In this document: piece by piece, positions 45,221 to 54,156 of the stretch
Layout of the letters: each line of letters starts with the position of its first letter
Position numbering within the stretch: position 1 is the first letter of the stretch
DNA from: WHSW01 sp963749365
GTDB lineage: Bacteria > Actinomycetota > Thermoleophilia > Solirubrobacterales > 70-9
Assembly (NCBI GenBank): GCA_963749365.1
Contig: CAVVME010000004.1
Location: 372,001-436,000 of the forward strand
Direction: 5' to 3'
DNA length: 64,000 bases
Program-made: the position numbers and the translations under genes
The notes under the pieces: model-generated
What the model saw: only the letters and a program-made list of their open reading frames with translations
What the model was told of the DNA's origin: nothing
The model's database searches: none

Positions 45221-45236
45221 ATGAGTGCCTGATGAG
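45221..45236. promoter_or_regulatory. 11-bp-spaced ATGAG direct repeat (response-regulator box)
   Basis: ATGAG at 45221 and again at 45232, exactly 11 bp apart, in the 164-bp gap between the lipoprotein gene (start 45149) and the PepSY-like gene (start 45314). The same arrangement occurs at 47748-47763 in front of the adjacent response-regulator gene. OmpR-family regulators bind direct repeats with this spacing, so this is the probable target site of that regulator. Confidence 0.55.
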
Positions 45237-45313
45237 AACCGGAGGTCGCTTTCATCGTCGTCTAATCATCGATCTCTACAAGCCGCCGCGCAGCTCGAAC
45301 CGAAGGAGGAACG

Positions 45314-45688
45314 ATGGACATCAATCGCAGGTGGGTTGCGATCGGCGCGGCGATCGCCGTGCTCGCCGCCGGCGGGGCCGGGATCGCCTACGCCGTCGGC
45401 GGCGGCGAGTCCGAGGAGTCGGTCAGCGGCCCCGACGCCGAGCGGGCGAAGAGCGCCGCGCTCGACGCGGTCGGCGGCGGCACCGTGACCGAGATCGAGT
45501 ACCAAGAGTCCGGCAGCGCCGGCGTCTACGAGGTCGAGGTCGAGCGCGCCGACGGCTCGCAGGTCGAGGTCCACGTCGACGGCGGATTCGACCCGGTCGG
45601 GACCGCGGCTGATGACGACGGCGGTGCCGGCGAGGACGACGACGCGGGCGAGGACGACGACGCGGGCGAGGACGAGGCTACGGAGTAG
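45314..45688 (+). CDS. Exported PepSY-like small acidic protein
   Basis: A 124-aa protein with GAAGGAGG before the ATG. An N-terminal membrane segment (about 8-28) is followed by a PepSY-like fold: DAERAKSAALDAVGGGTVTEIEYQESG and VYEVEVERADGSQVEVHVD (quoted in parts: AKSAALDAVGGGTVTEIEY, YEVEVERADGSQVEVHVD). The tail is almost purely Asp/Glu/Gly/Ala with a DDDAGE repeat. PepSY proteins next to two-component systems often act in envelope sensing or as protease inhibitors. It converges on the histidine kinase gene with an 11-bp overlap of ends. Confidence 0.78.
   Translation: MDINRRWVAIGAAIAVLAAGGAGIAYAVGGGESEESVSGPDAERAKSAALDAVGGGTVTEIEYQESGSAGVYEVEVERADGSQVEVHVDGGFDPVGTAADDDGGAGEDDDAGEDDDAGEDEATE
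45632..45674 (+). repeat. 18-bp tandem repeat in the acidic tail
   Basis: Two perfect copies of an 18-base unit (45632-45649, 45650-45667) and a partial third encode EDDDAG-type repeats. Such a repeat is prone to slippage, so the tail length may vary between strains. Confidence 0.75.
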
Positions 45689-47054
45689 CCGCCGGCTCGG
45701 GAAGCTCGACCCGGACGGTCGCGGGGGCGGCGCCGCGGACGACCTCGACCTCACCGCCGTGAGCCGTCGCGATCGCGCGCACGATTGAGAGCCCGAGGCC
45801 GGCGCCGGTCCCTGTGCGCCCGGCGTCGCCACGGGTGAAGCGCTCGAACGCGACCTGCTCGAAGCCGACCGGGAATCCGCCGCCCGCATCGCTGACCTCG
45901 ATCCGCAGCGCACCGTCGCTCGAGCGCGCCGCGAGGCGGATCTCGCCGGAGCCATGGCGAAGCGCGTTGTCGACGAGGTTGCCGAGCGCCTGCTCGACCC
46001 GGAGCACGTCGAGCCCGGCACGCAGGCCGGGCTCCGCATCGACACTGACGCCGCGGCCGGTCTCCGCGGCGCGGGTCGCGAACCGGGCCGCGACCCGCTC
46101 GAGCAACTCGCGAACCGCGACCTGCTCGCGCTTGATCGGCAGTCGGCCCTGGTCGGCGCGGGCGATCACCAGCAGGTCCTCGGCCAGGCGCGAGAGCCGG
46201 TCGACCTCCTCGCTCGCGGAGCGGATCGCCTCGCGCAGCTCGTCGCGGGTCCGCTCCGGCAACTGGGCGAGATCGAGCTCCGCGCGCAGGATCGCCAGCG
46301 GGGTTCGGAGCTCGTGGCTCGCGTCGGCGACGAAGACCCGCTCGCGTGCCAGCGTCTCCTCGATCCGGTCGAGCATCGAGTTCAGGGTCTCGGCGAGCCG
46401 GCGCAGCTCGTCATCGGCCGCGGGCAACGGCAGGCGTTCGTGCTCGCGATCCAGGGTGATCTCGGCGGCACGCAGGCGCAACCCCTCGACCGGCGCCAGC
46501 GCCCGGGTCGCGAGCAGGAACCCGAGGCCCCCAGCGAGCGCCAGCGCCAACGGTGCCCCGATCAGAAAGGCTCCGGCGATTCCCGCCAGCGCCTCGCGCC
46601 GGTCGTCAGTCGAGGAGCCGGCAACCACGATCACGGGGCCTGCGGGCGAGTCGGCGGGCGCAGCCAGCACCGCGGCATCGCCCTCGATCCCGGCCACCTT
46701 CGCCCTGTCGATCAGCGCGGGCGCGCTCGCCGCCTGCCTGAGCGTCTCGTCGCTCACCGCGGCGCCGGTATTCGGTCCCAAGCTCGAGGCCAGGACCTCG
46801 CCGTCGGGCGCGAGCACCTGTGAGAAACCCTCCTCGCCCTCGAACAGGCCTCCAGTCAGCTTCGGCTCCGGGTCGGCGGCGACCACGGTTCGCAGGTCCG
46901 CGACGCGGGCGTTGAGCCCGTCCTCGAGCACCCCGGTGAGCTCGCTCGAGGTGCGCAGATAGACGAACAGGCCTGCCAGCGCGAGCACCAGCGCCAGCGC
47001 GGCGACGAACGCCGCTGTCAGCCGGGCCCGGATCGAGAGCCGCGAGAGGCTCAC
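45678..47054 (-). CDS. Two-component sensor histidine kinase
   Basis: A 458-aa membrane kinase. Transmembrane helices lie at about 10-32 and 155-178, enclosing a ~120-residue extracytoplasmic sensor, followed by a HAMP region. The phospho-acceptor His is in VADASHELRTPLAILRAEL. The ATP-binding domain shows LGNLVDNALRHG (N box), VSDAGGGFP (G1), FERFTRGDAG (F box) and TGAGLGLSIVRAIATAHGG (G2). Its start overlaps the stop of the response regulator gene. It forms a pair with that regulator, and the neighbouring PepSY protein and lipoprotein are likely targets. Confidence 0.93.
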   Translation of the reverse strand: MSLSRLSIRARLTAAFVAALALVLALAGLFVYLRTSSELTGVLEDGLNARVADLRTVVAADPEPKLTGGLFEGEEGFSQVLAPDGEVLASSLGPNTGAAVSDETLRQAASAPALIDRAKVAGIEGDAAVLAAPADSPAGPVIVVAGSSTDDRREALAGIAGAFLIGAPLALALAGGLGFLLATRALAPVEGLRLRAAEITLDREHERLPLPAADDELRRLAETLNSMLDRIEETLARERVFVADASHELRTPLAILRAELDLAQLPERTRDELREAIRSASEEVDRLSRLAEDLLVIARADQGRLPIKREQVAVRELLERVAARFATRAAETGRGVSVDAEPGLRAGLDVLRVEQALGNLVDNALRHGSGEIRLAARSSDGALRIEVSDAGGGFPVGFEQVAFERFTRGDAGRTGTGAGLGLSIVRAIATAHGGEVEVVRGAAPATVRVELPEPAATP

Positions 47055-47725
47055 GGCTTGGCGCGCAGCCGGTAGCCGACTCCTCGCACCGTCTCGATCG
47101 TGTCGGTGCCGAACGGGCGGTCGATCTTCTCGCGCAGGTAGCGAACGTACACGTCGACGATGTTGGAGCGGTTCTCGTACTCGTAGTCCCAGGCATGCTC
47201 GAGCAGCTGCAGGCGCGAGAGGACCTCGCCCGGCCGGCGCATGAACGCCTCGAGGAGCGCGAACTCCTTCGCCGAGAGCGCGATCTCGGCCGTGTCGCGG
47301 GTGACCGAGTGGGTGGCCGGATCGAGCCGCAGATCGCCCGCCTCCAGCACCACCGGCTGTTCGATCGGCCCCCGCCGGACCAGCGCCCGCAGCCGGGCGA
47401 GCAGCTCGGCGAACGAGAACGGCTTAACCAGGTAATCGTCGGCGCCGTGGTCGAGCCCGGCGACCCTGTCCTCGACCGCGTCGCGGGCGGTCAGCATGAG
47501 CACCGGCGCCCAGACCCCGTCGTCGCGAAGCTTGCTGCAGGTCTCGAAGCCGTCGATCCCGGGCAGCATCACGTCGAGCACGATCGCGTCGAACCCGGTC
47601 GAGCCCGCCATCCAGAGCGCGTCCTCGCCGCGCTCGGCGATGTCGGCGGCAATCCCCTGCTCGCGCAGGCCACGGCGGATCAGCGCCGCCATCTTCGGCT
47701 CGTCCTCGACCACCAGGATTCTCAT
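47051..47725 (-). CDS. OmpR-family response regulator
   Basis: A 224-aa regulator. The receiver domain has VVEDEPKM, the phospho-Asp in IVLDVMLPGIDGFE, and conserved Lys in DYLVKPFSFAELLARL. The C-terminal winged helix has SAKEFALLEAFMRRPGEVLSR and NIVDVYVRYLREKID ... VRGVGYRL. It is co-transcribed with the kinase by a four-base overlap. A direct ATGAG repeat 23 bp before its start suggests autoregulation. Confidence 0.94.
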   Translation of the reverse strand: MRILVVEDEPKMAALIRRGLREQGIAADIAERGEDALWMAGSTGFDAIVLDVMLPGIDGFETCSKLRDDGVWAPVLMLTARDAVEDRVAGLDHGADDYLVKPFSFAELLARLRALVRRGPIEQPVVLEAGDLRLDPATHSVTRDTAEIALSAKEFALLEAFMRRPGEVLSRLQLLEHAWDYEYENRSNIVDVYVRYLREKIDRPFGTDTIETVRGVGYRLRAKP

Positions 47726-47747
47726 GCGTGCAGGCTCCCTCGGGAAG

Positions 47748-47763
47748 ATGAGAGCGAGATGAG
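47748..47763. promoter_or_regulatory. 11-bp-spaced ATGAG direct repeat before the response regulator
   Basis: ATGAG at 47748 and 47759, 11 bp apart, between the response regulator start (47725) and the end of the serine hydrolase gene (47770). It matches the pair at 45221-45236. It is the probable autoregulatory site of the two-component system. Confidence 0.55.
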
Positions 47764-47769
47764 AGGATC

Positions 47770-48768
47770 TCAGGCCGGGCCGGGAGAGGACCGCGACGGC
47801 TGGTCGCCGGCCAGCAGGCGGCGTGCGACGCCCCGCACGGTCCTGATCGCATACGGCTGCGACCGCTGTCCGTCGGTCAGCACCGCGATCGACAGGCTTC
47901 GACCGTCAACGCGCAGCTCGGCCGCCTGGTGGACCAGCGATCCGCGCTCGGTCTCTCGCCAGCCGCCCTTGAAGCGGACCGCCCAGCGCTCGCCGGCGGC
48001 GTCGGGGACGCCCCAGCTCTGCTCGGGGATCACCGAGCCGAGCAGCCCGAGGGCGAACTCGCGCTCGGGCCCGGCCATGACCGCGTCGAGGCGGGCGAAG
48101 AGCCGCGCCATGTCCGCCGCGGTGACCTGGGCGTTGGCCCAGTAGCCGGAGACCGTGAAGCGCTTCATCCCCGCCGCCCGCGCCACCCGATACAGCCCCG
48201 CGTCCCCGACCCGGTAGTAGATCGTGTCGGCGGCGGCATTGTCGCTGTAGGTGATCATCGCCCGGAGCGTCTGCTCGGTGCTCGGATCGAGGCGGAGCCC
48301 CTCGCCTGAGAGGCGATCGAGCTCGGCGGCCAGGAGCATCGCCTTGACGACGCTCGCGGACACGTAGCGCCTCCCCTCATGGCGGCCGCGAAGCCGGCCG
48401 CGGGTGTCGACGACCGCGATCGAGACCAACCCGCCCCGCTCGCGGGCATAGGCCCAGGCGCGTCGCAGGCCCGAGGCGCTCGGCAGCTTGCCGCGCGCAT
48501 CTGCCGGCTCCGGCTCGAGTGCGATCCTGTGGACCTGTGCGGCCGGCGTCCCTGGAGCCGGAGATCCACCGCCGCTGCTCGCCAGGGCGACCGCGGCCAT
48601 GGCCGCGACTCCGACCGAGACCGTTAACGCGCCTGCGCGCACCAGGGTTCGCGGGACGGGCCGCCGGCGAACGCGGCTTCCGCGCCGAGCGACTGAGCGC
48701 TCCAGGCTTCGCGCCCAACGCTCGTCCTCGGCGCCCTCCGACTGGCGCTCATCCGTCACTCGAGCCAA
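47770..48768 (-). CDS. Beta-lactamase-like serine hydrolase, membrane-anchored
   Basis: A 332-aa protein of the class A beta-lactamase/PBP fold. It has a basic cytoplasmic start, then a transmembrane anchor at about 44-64. The active-site Ser-x-x-Lys is SVVK in YVSASVVKAMLLAAEL and the SDN loop is TYSDNAAAD. The third motif, normally KTG, reads KGG in VRFKGGWRET. The start is TTG at 48768 or GTG nine bases in. It may be a D-alanyl peptidase or lactamase relative acting on the wall; real lactamase activity is doubtful given the KGG change. Confidence 0.8.
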   Translation of the reverse strand: MARVTDERQSEGAEDERWARSLERSVARRGSRVRRRPVPRTLVRAGALTVSVGVAAMAAVALASSGGGSPAPGTPAAQVHRIALEPEPADARGKLPSASGLRRAWAYARERGGLVSIAVVDTRGRLRGRHEGRRYVSASVVKAMLLAAELDRLSGEGLRLDPSTEQTLRAMITYSDNAAADTIYYRVGDAGLYRVARAAGMKRFTVSGYWANAQVTAADMARLFARLDAVMAGPEREFALGLLGSVIPEQSWGVPDAAGERWAVRFKGGWRETERGSLVHQAAELRVDGRSLSIAVLTDGQRSQPYAIRTVRGVARRLLAGDQPSRSSPGPA

Positions 48769-49595
48769 ACATAGACCGGGCTCTCCGTCCAGGTGCTACC
48801 GCGTCGTGAATTACGGCGCGGGCGAGCGCTATTTGCGTGAATCCGAGGCCGGCCGTCCATCTCACAAGCGAGTGCTTGACGAGGATCCCCCCGAGGAGGT
48901 CAGCCGCGTTACGACAGCGGTCGATCACCTCCTCGATCGCCTCCAGCACGTCCTTCCAGCGGATGATCAGCATCGGATCGATGCCGCCGTCGAACAGCGC
49001 CGCCAGAGCGTCGCGGTAGACCCGGTCCCCTTCCTTCTCGCGGGTCCGCACCGCGCGCAGATGGGGGTCGATCAAGTGCCCCCAAGCTGTCGCGCCCCGC
49101 GTCACGGCTTCGCCGCGTGAGCGGATGGGGTTCGAGCTCGTCGAGGCGACTGAGGCCCTCCAGGGCGAGGGCCAGCGGGCGCGCCGCGTCGCATAGCACG
49201 CCCGCAAGGGCCTCGGCCTGCTCGAGGGGCGCCTCGATTCGGTACATGAGCGTCTCCTCCACCGCCTCTTCGACGTCGTCGACGACGTCGTCGATCGCGG
49301 CTGCGAGCTTGTAGATGTCATCGCGGTCGAAGGGGCGCAGCTTGCTGCGGTGAAGCGTGTGCACGATCCGGCGTGTGAGCTCGCCCCCGCGGTGCTCGCA
49401 TTCCCGGATCTCAGTCCGGAGCGCGGAGCTGTCGTCGGGCCAGGTCGCGAACAGACGATGAGCGAGCTCGGCGGTTCGGCGCAGGTTCGTCCCCGCCGTC
49501 GACAGGCAATCGACAATCTCCGGTTGTCGCAGGCCGGCCCCCACGACCACCCGGCGGCGAAGCAGCGCCAGGCCGAATCCGCTGCTCACCGTCAC
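48749..49595 (-). CDS. DUF47 PhoU-like phosphate regulator, single frameshift
   Basis: A PhoU-related helical protein (DUF47). It reads HTLHRSKLRPFDRDDIYKLAAAIDDVVDDVEEAVEE (as SKLRPFDRDDIYKLAAAIDD and DVEEAVEETLMYRI), then loses frame between about 49060 and 49130 (one extra base). It resumes as TREKEGDRVYRDALAALFDGG and IIRWKDVLEAIEEVIDRC. The family normally ends near GILVKHS, but here the frame runs ~40 residues further into the serine hydrolase start, possibly another sequence fault. Start GTG 49595. It lies 25 bp after phoU in the pst operon and probably modulates phosphate transport. Confidence 0.78.
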
Positions 49596-49620
49596 ACTCA
49601 GGGCGGGATCTCGAACGGCG

Positions 49621-50319
49621 CTAGGACGGAACCGGCGCGCTCGGGTGCGAGGCGTCCTGGAACTCGCGGAAGAGGCCGGTGACGACGAACACGACCTGCT
49701 CGCCGACGTCGACGCAGTTGTCGCCGAAGCGCTCCAGCGCGCGGGCGACGAGGATCATCGTCATCGCCCATTCGCGGCGGTCGTGGTCGTCGCCGATCTC
49801 GAGCGCGATTCGAAAGATCTCCTTGTTCAGGTTGTCGACCACGTCGTCTTGGCGGACGAGGTCTCGGGCCAAGTCCCCGTTGCGGTCGGCAAATGCCCGC
49901 TTCGCCTGCACCACCTGCGCCTTCACCTGCTTGCCCATGGTCACGATGTCCTTCAGGATCCGCTCGTCGGCGGGTGGCTCGTGGCCGCTGATCGGGATCA
50001 GCTTGGCCACGTTCACGCACTGGTCGCCCATCCGCTCCATGTTCTTCATCACGTGCAGGAGCGCCGAGATCAGCCGCAGGTCGGTCGCCACCGGCGCCTG
50101 GGTGGCGAGCAAGGTCAGGATGGCCTGGTGGATTTCCAGGTAGCGCCCGTCGATCACGTCGTCGCTCGCGATCACGAGCTCCGCCAGCTCGGTGTCCTGG
50201 TGCTCGACCGCCTCGACCGCCTTGTCGAGCTGACCGGCGACGAGATCGAGCCCCTCGAGCCCGCGCGCCTCGAGGTTCGCGAGCTCCTCCTGGTAGTGGA
50301 CTCGGACTCCCTCGGCCAT
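49621..50319 (-). CDS. phoU: Phosphate transport system regulator PhoU
   Basis: A 232-aa all-helical protein with two PhoU repeats. MAEGVRVHYQEELANLEARGLEGLD opens the first (as VHYQEELANLEARGL). The metal-binding acidic segments are VIASDDVIDGRYLEIHQ and LVRQDDVVDNLNKEIFR, and the conserved MKNMERMGDQCVNVAKL and ARALERFGDNCVDVGEQV match the family. PhoU shuts down Pst and Pho signalling in high phosphate. Its ATG shares one base with the pstB stop. Confidence 0.95.
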   Translation of the reverse strand: MAEGVRVHYQEELANLEARGLEGLDLVAGQLDKAVEAVEHQDTELAELVIASDDVIDGRYLEIHQAILTLLATQAPVATDLRLISALLHVMKNMERMGDQCVNVAKLIPISGHEPPADERILKDIVTMGKQVKAQVVQAKRAFADRNGDLARDLVRQDDVVDNLNKEIFRIALEIGDDHDRREWAMTMILVARALERFGDNCVDVGEQVVFVVTGLFREFQDASHPSAPVPS

Positions 50320-51218
50320 CAGCCGACCTTCCCGCTGACGTAGTCCTCGGTCCGCTGATCGGCCGGGTTGGTGAAGATCTTCTCGGTCTCGGCGTACTCG
50401 ATCAGCTTGCCCTGGCGGTGCTTCTCTTCGGCGTCGAGCTTGACGATCAGAAACGCGGTCATGTCCGAGACGCGGGCCGCCTGCTGCATGTTGTGGGTCA
50501 CGATCACGATCGAGTAGCGCTCCCTCAGCTCGAGCATCAGGTCCTCGATCTTGCCGGTCGAGATCGGGTCGAGCGCCGAACAGGGCTCGTCCATGAGGAT
50601 CACGTCCGGGTCCACGGCGAGGCAGCGGGCGATGCAGAGCCGCTGCTGCTGGCCGCCCGACATCCCGAACGCGTTGTCGTCGAGTCGGTCCTTTGCCTCG
50701 TCCCAGAGCGCTGCGCCGTGCAGCGCCCGCTCGACGATCTCGTCCATGTCGCCGTCCATGCCGAGGATCCTCGGGCCGAAGGCGACGTTGTCGTAGACCG
50801 ACTTCGGGAACGGGTTCGGCTTCTGGAACACCATCCCGATCCGCTTTCGGACCTCGACCGGATCGACCTGATCGGCGTAGATGTCCTCACCGTGATACAT
50901 CACCCGCCCTTCGACGCTCGCCGAGGGGATCAGGTCGTTCATCCGGTTCAGGCAGCGGATCAGGGTCGACTTGCCACAACCCGAGGGGCCGATCAGGGCG
51001 GTGATCGCGTTCCGGTAGACGTCCATCGTCACCTCGGAGACCGCCGGCACGCCGCCATAGGAAACCGTCACCTGATCGAGCCGAAACACGGCCTCCCGTG
51101 TCATCGACGGCTTCGCTCCGTGCCGGGAAGCCGCTGCCTGCGCGGTCGCGGCGACGTCGACTCCGAGCGCCTCCCGGGAATCTCTGGTCTGCTCAGGTTC
51201 GGTCACCGTGCGCTCCAA
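50319..51218 (-). CDS. pstB: Phosphate ABC transporter ATP-binding protein
   Basis: A 299-aa ATPase with a ~45-residue N-terminal extension before the ABC domain. Walker A is GPSGCGKSTLIRCLNRMND, the signature MSGGQQQRLCIARCLA, Walker B VILMDEPCSALDP, and the switch His lies in VTHNMQQA. PstB-specific text is ASVEGRVMYHGEDIY and MVFQKPNPFPKSVYDNVAFG. The start is TTG, with a GTG five codons later as alternative. It is the fourth gene of pstSCAB-phoU. Confidence 0.95.
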   Translation of the reverse strand: MERTVTEPEQTRDSREALGVDVAATAQAAASRHGAKPSMTREAVFRLDQVTVSYGGVPAVSEVTMDVYRNAITALIGPSGCGKSTLIRCLNRMNDLIPSASVEGRVMYHGEDIYADQVDPVEVRKRIGMVFQKPNPFPKSVYDNVAFGPRILGMDGDMDEIVERALHGAALWDEAKDRLDDNAFGMSGGQQQRLCIARCLAVDPDVILMDEPCSALDPISTGKIEDLMLELRERYSIVIVTHNMQQAARVSDMTAFLIVKLDAEEKHRQGKLIEYAETEKIFTNPADQRTEDYVSGKVG

Positions 51219-51228
51219 GAGTAATCAC

Positions 51229-52137
51229 CTACCACTTCTGCTCGTATTTGTTCCGTAGCCAGATTGCAAATGCATTCATCGCCAGCAGGATCGCCATCAG
51301 GACGATGATCGCCGCGGCCGCGAGCGCCTTGTACTCCTCACGCGGGTCCGAGATCCAGTCGAAGATCACGATCGGGAGTGCCGTCGCGGTGTCGTCGGGG
51401 CCGCTGGGGATGAAGTTGACGAAGCCGACCGCCCCGATCAGGATCAGCGGAGCGGTCTCGCCAATCGCCCGCGAGAGCGCGAGGATGACGCCCGTGGCGA
51501 TGCCCGGCACCGCAGCCGGGAGGGTCTGCTTCCAGATCGTCTGCCACTGGGTCGCCCCAAGGGCCATCGAGCCCTCGCGGATCGACGGCGGCACCGCGCG
51601 GATCGCCTCGCGCGCGGCAACGATCACGACCGGCAGCACGAGCAGCGCCAGCGTCAGCCCCCCGGCCATCAGCACGTTCCCGAGGTCGAAGACGCCACGG
51701 ACCAGGAAGGCGAGGCCGAGCACCCCGTAGACGATCGACGGCACCGCTGCGAGGTTCTGGATATTGAGCTCGATGAAGCGGTTGAAGCGGTTCTCGCGGT
51801 TCGCGTACTCCTCCAGGTAGACGGCGCTCGCCACCCCGACCGGGATCACGAACAGCGCGCAGACGAGCATCAGCCATAGCGTCCCGGCCAGGGCCGGGCC
51901 GATGCCCGAGGTCTCGGGGCTGATTCGCGACGGCACGTCGGTGAGGAAGCTGAGGCTGAGCGAGCCGACCCCGTCGACGAAGACGTCGACGAGGAGCACC
52001 ACCAGAACCGCGATCGCGATCGCGAGGCAGGCGAGCAGGCTCGCCTTGAAGGCGAACTCGAGCCAGCGCGAGTTTCGCCCCCGTGCGAACTGCGACTTGA
52101 CGGCTCGATCAATCGCCTGGGTCGGAGGAGTGCTCAC
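51229..52137 (-). CDS. pstA: Phosphate ABC transporter permease
   Basis: A 302-aa permease with six membrane segments. PstA-type sequence is seen in AVYLEEYANRENRFNRFIELNI (as VYLEEYANRENRF), QNLAAVPSIVYGVLGLAFLV and ALGATQWQTIWKQTLPAAVPG (the EAA loop). It overlaps the pstC stop by four bases and is followed ten bases later by pstB. Confidence 0.95.
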   Translation of the reverse strand: MSTPPTQAIDRAVKSQFARGRNSRWLEFAFKASLLACLAIAIAVLVVLLVDVFVDGVGSLSLSFLTDVPSRISPETSGIGPALAGTLWLMLVCALFVIPVGVASAVYLEEYANRENRFNRFIELNIQNLAAVPSIVYGVLGLAFLVRGVFDLGNVLMAGGLTLALLVLPVVIVAAREAIRAVPPSIREGSMALGATQWQTIWKQTLPAAVPGIATGVILALSRAIGETAPLILIGAVGFVNFIPSGPDDTATALPIVIFDWISDPREEYKALAAAAIIVLMAILLAMNAFAIWLRNKYEQKW

Positions 52138-53075
52138 TCGTAGACCTCGCGATACCTGCGCACGAACCGGATCGCGACCATGTTCATCACCAGGGTGAGA
52201 ACGAAGAGAGTCAGCCCGCAGGCGAAGATCGACTCGTAGCCGATCGTGCCGACCGGATTGTCCCCTTTCGCGGTCGCGCCCATGAACGTGGTCACGGTCG
52301 CGTAGCCCTCGGTCGGGTTGATCCCGAAGTTGGGCTGCAGGCCGGCGGCGACGAGGACGATCATCGTCTCGCCGACACCGCGGGAGATCCCGAGAACGAT
52401 CGACGCGACCACACCCGAGATCGCGGCCGGGAAGACGACCCGGGTCGCCACCTGGCGTTTGGTGCCGCCGAGCCCGTACGCGCCCTCACGCAGGCCCCCG
52501 GGAACGGCGCGCATCGAGTCCTCGGAGATCGAGGCGATCGTCGGCACGATCATGAACCCCATCACGACGCCGGCAGCGAGCGCGTTGAAGATCGAGATGT
52601 TCATGTTGAGCAGGTCCTGGAGGATCGTCGGGGTGACGAAGGTGAGCGCGAAGTAGCCGAAGACCACGGTCGGCACCCCGACCAGGATCTCGAGGAACGG
52701 CTTCACGACCTTGCGTACCCGCGGGGTCGCGTACTCGGAGAGGTAGACGGCTGAGCCGAGGCCGATCGGGAGCGCGACCAGGATCGCGATTCCGGTGATC
52801 AGGAAGGTGCCGTTCAGCAGCTGCCAGATCCCAAACGAGGGCGGGTTGAACAGCGGCGCCCAGTCGCTGAACGAGAAGAAGTCCGATCCCACCTCCTGGA
52901 AGAAGGGGATCGACTCCTCGACCAGCGCGAAGACGATCCCGAGCGTGGTCAGGATCGAGATCAGTGCGGCGATGAAGAGCAGCGCCCGGATCGCCTCCTC
53001 GCCCCAACGGCGACGAGCGACGCCCAGGGGCCGCGCCCCCGGCGTCGCTCCTCCTACCTGAGTGCCGGCTTCCAC
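52134..53075 (-). CDS. pstC: Phosphate ABC transporter permease
   Basis: A 313-aa permease from GTG with six membrane segments. Family features are AVYLSEYATPRVRKVVKPFLE, EILVGVPTVVFGYFALTFV, the EAA loop GAYGLGGTKRQVATRVVFP and ISGVVASIVLGISRGVGETM. It forms the channel with PstA. It lies 33 bp after pstS. Confidence 0.95.
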   Translation of the reverse strand: MEAGTQVGGATPGARPLGVARRRWGEEAIRALLFIAALISILTTLGIVFALVEESIPFFQEVGSDFFSFSDWAPLFNPPSFGIWQLLNGTFLITGIAILVALPIGLGSAVYLSEYATPRVRKVVKPFLEILVGVPTVVFGYFALTFVTPTILQDLLNMNISIFNALAAGVVMGFMIVPTIASISEDSMRAVPGGLREGAYGLGGTKRQVATRVVFPAAISGVVASIVLGISRGVGETMIVLVAAGLQPNFGINPTEGYATVTTFMGATAKGDNPVGTIGYESIFACGLTLFVLTLVMNMVAIRFVRRYREVYE

Positions 53076-53108
53076 TTGATTGCGTCGTCTTGGAAGCCAG
53101 CCGTCGGA

Positions 53109-54083
53109 CTAGTTGCCGATCGCTCCCTCGGCCGCTGACTTCGCCTTCTCGGCCTGCGCTTGGTCCATCGGGACGATCAGCGCCGCCTCGGCGATCTCGC
53201 TGTAGTTGTCGACCACGTACTGCATGAACCCGGCGACCTCGGGCTTCGTGATCGCCTCGGCGGACGGGTACATGAACAACGGACGCGAGAGCGGCGAGTA
53301 GGAGCCGTCCTGGATCGTCTCGGAACTTGGCGCGATGCAGCCCGAGCCCTCATCGATCGAGACCAGGTTGAGCGCGTCGGCGTTCTGCTCGTAATAGGAG
53401 AAGCCGAAGTAGCCGAGCGCGTCCTGGCTGCCCTCGACGCCCTGGACGAGCACGTTGTCGTCCTCGGATGCCTCGTACTGTCTGCGGCTGACGCCCTCCT
53501 CGCCGTTGATCACGTCGGTGAAGTAGTCGAACGTGCCGGAGTCGGTTCCGGGCCCGAACAGGCTCACCTCGGCGTCGGGCAACGGTTCACCGGAATCCGC
53601 GTCGTCGCCGAGCTCGCTGTAGTTGGTCACCTTGTCGTCCACCCAGAGCTGTTTCAGCTGGTCGACCGTCAAGCAGGTGATTGCCAGCGACGGATTGGTG
53701 ACCACGGAGATCCCGTCATTGGCGACCTGGACCTCGGTGTACTCGACACCGCCCTCCTTGCAGAGCTTCTCCTCCTCGGGCTCGATCGAGCGCGAGGCGT
53801 CGGAGATGTCGGTCTCACCGGCGCAGAACTTCTCGAACCCGCCGCTGGTGCCCGCGGCCCCGACGGTGATGTTGACGTCAGGGTTCTCCTCGCCGAACAG
53901 CTCCGCCGCCGCCTGAGCGAATGGCTGCACCGTGCTCGAGCCGTCGATCGCGATCGTGCCCGAGAGGCCGCTGGCGCTGTCGCCGCCGCTGTCGGACGAG
54001 CTGTCGTCGTCGTCACCGCATGCGGCCAAGCCGCCGGCGAGGACCATGCTGGTGCCGACGGCGAGCAGCCACTTCTTGGACAT
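53109..54083 (-). CDS. pstS: Phosphate-binding lipoprotein
   Basis: A 324-aa phosphate-binding protein. The start ATG gives MSKKWLLAVGTSMVLAGGLAAC with lipidation at Cys22; an extra GTG codon lies just before. Phosphate-contact motifs are present: IAIDGSSTVQPFAQ, VGAAGTSGGFEKFCAGETDISDASR (as GAAGTSGGFEKF and ETDISDASRSI) and SLFGPGTDSGTFDYFT. GGGAG-like ribosome site upstream. It is first in the pst operon, with a PHO box 74 bp before its start. Confidence 0.96.
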   Translation of the reverse strand: MSKKWLLAVGTSMVLAGGLAACGDDDDSSSDSGGDSASGLSGTIAIDGSSTVQPFAQAAAELFGEENPDVNITVGAAGTSGGFEKFCAGETDISDASRSIEPEEEKLCKEGGVEYTEVQVANDGISVVTNPSLAITCLTVDQLKQLWVDDKVTNYSELGDDADSGEPLPDAEVSLFGPGTDSGTFDYFTDVINGEEGVSRRQYEASEDDNVLVQGVEGSQDALGYFGFSYYEQNADALNLVSIDEGSGCIAPSSETIQDGSYSPLSRPLFMYPSAEAITKPEVAGFMQYVVDNYSEIAEAALIVPMDQAQAEKAKSAAEGAIGN

Positions 54084-54156
54084 CACTTGGATGCGTCTCC
54101 CTTGTCTTCGTGTATTTCGGATCGCAGCGAGTCTGTTGACCCGGAGACGCCCGAGT

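Noticed and set aside
47770..48768. Acquired antibiotic-resistance beta-lactamase
   Set aside because: It has the SxxK and SDN motifs but KGG instead of KTG, a membrane anchor and no mobile elements around; a chromosomal wall-related serine hydrolase is more likely.
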